Shown piece by piece: positions 15,043 through 15,108 of a stretch of 15,108 bases of DNA; within the stretch, counting starts at the first letter, position 1; each line of letters opens with the position of its first letter. Source of the DNA: Bacteroidota bacterium. Its GTDB lineage: Bacteria > Bacteroidota > Bacteroidia > Flavobacteriales_F > PHOS-HE28. The stretch lies in NCBI GenBank assembly GCA_023412755.1, contig JAEZCB010000022.1:1-15108 (forward strand). Reading direction: 5' to 3'. The notes under the pieces are model-generated. The model was not told the origin of the DNA. It searched no databases and saw only the letters and a program-made list of their open reading frames with translations. A program made the position numbers and the translations under genes.

Positions 15043-15108
15043 GCAACGCTCCATCCATCATCTCAGCGGCCATGCCATTTGTGCCATGGGTGAAGGTGTT
15101 GCGGACAT
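15039..15108 (+). CDS. Start of a further operon gene, 3'-truncated, not identifiable
   Basis: An ATG at 15039 overlaps the thioesterase stop as ATGA, the same coupling seen through the operon, and the frame stays open to the window end (23 codons, beginning MSNAPSIISAAMPFVPWVKV). This is too short to name a family. By position it is probably another cluster gene. Confidence 0.55.
   Translation, partial: MSNAPSIISAAMPFVPWVKVLRT

Overview
The window is part of a pigment-type biosynthetic cluster of the aryl polyene / flexirubin class. The host is most likely a moderately GC-rich member of Bacteroidota. This rests on the gene set (a FjTAL-like aromatic ammonia-lyase, a C45-family acyltransferase, a three-domain MMPL/acyltransferase/methyltransferase protein, a halogenase-like flavoprotein and a retinol-saturase-like flavoprotein), on the general lack of convincing Shine-Dalgarno sequences, and on AT-rich -7-like boxes resembling TAnnTTTG. 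The assignment to Bacteroidota is an inference; no rRNA or other marker gene is present. Both window edges cut through genes.

Layout. (1) Bases 1-4155, plus strand: the 3' part of a C45-family acyltransferase/hydrolase, a PaaK-like AMP-forming ligase, a small secreted protein of unknown function, and a flavin-dependent halogenase-like protein. They are joined by ATGA overlaps or an 8-base gap. (2) Bases 4125-9409, minus strand: a two-gene unit read from the right. A very large fusion protein (MMPL exporter, then PlsC-type acyltransferase, then SAM methyltransferase) is followed by a phytoene-desaturase/retinol-saturase-like flavoprotein. This unit runs tail to tail into unit 1 with a 31-base overlap of coding sequence. 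(3) Bases 9461-15108, plus strand: an operon of HAL/TAL-type ammonia-lyase, ketoreductase (FabG), ketosynthase (FabF-like), acyl carrier protein, LpxL-like acyltransferase, FabZ/ApeP-like dehydratase, 4HBT thioesterase, and the first codons of another gene. Units 2 and 3 diverge from a 51-111 base intergenic region, depending on the ammonia-lyase start chosen.

Inferred pathway. The ammonia-lyase makes an aryl acrylate (probably 4-coumarate) from an aromatic amino acid. A ligase, perhaps the PaaK-like enzyme, activates it. The ACP, ketosynthase, ketoreductase and dehydratase extend it by repeated cycles without enoyl reduction, giving a conjugated aryl polyene. The halogenase-like protein and the methyltransferase domain are candidates for substituting the aryl ring. 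The acyltransferases (LpxL-like, PlsC-like, C45) are candidates for esterifying the polyene to a lipid or resorcinol partner. The MMPL part would move the product to the outer membrane. The dialkylresorcinol genes (darA/darB) that would make this a flexirubin cluster are not in the window, so whether the product is a flexirubin or a simple aryl polyene stays open.

Coding density is almost complete. The only gaps are 2882-2889, 9410-9460 and 13035-13043. I saw no tRNA, rRNA, CRISPR array, insertion sequence or repeat family.
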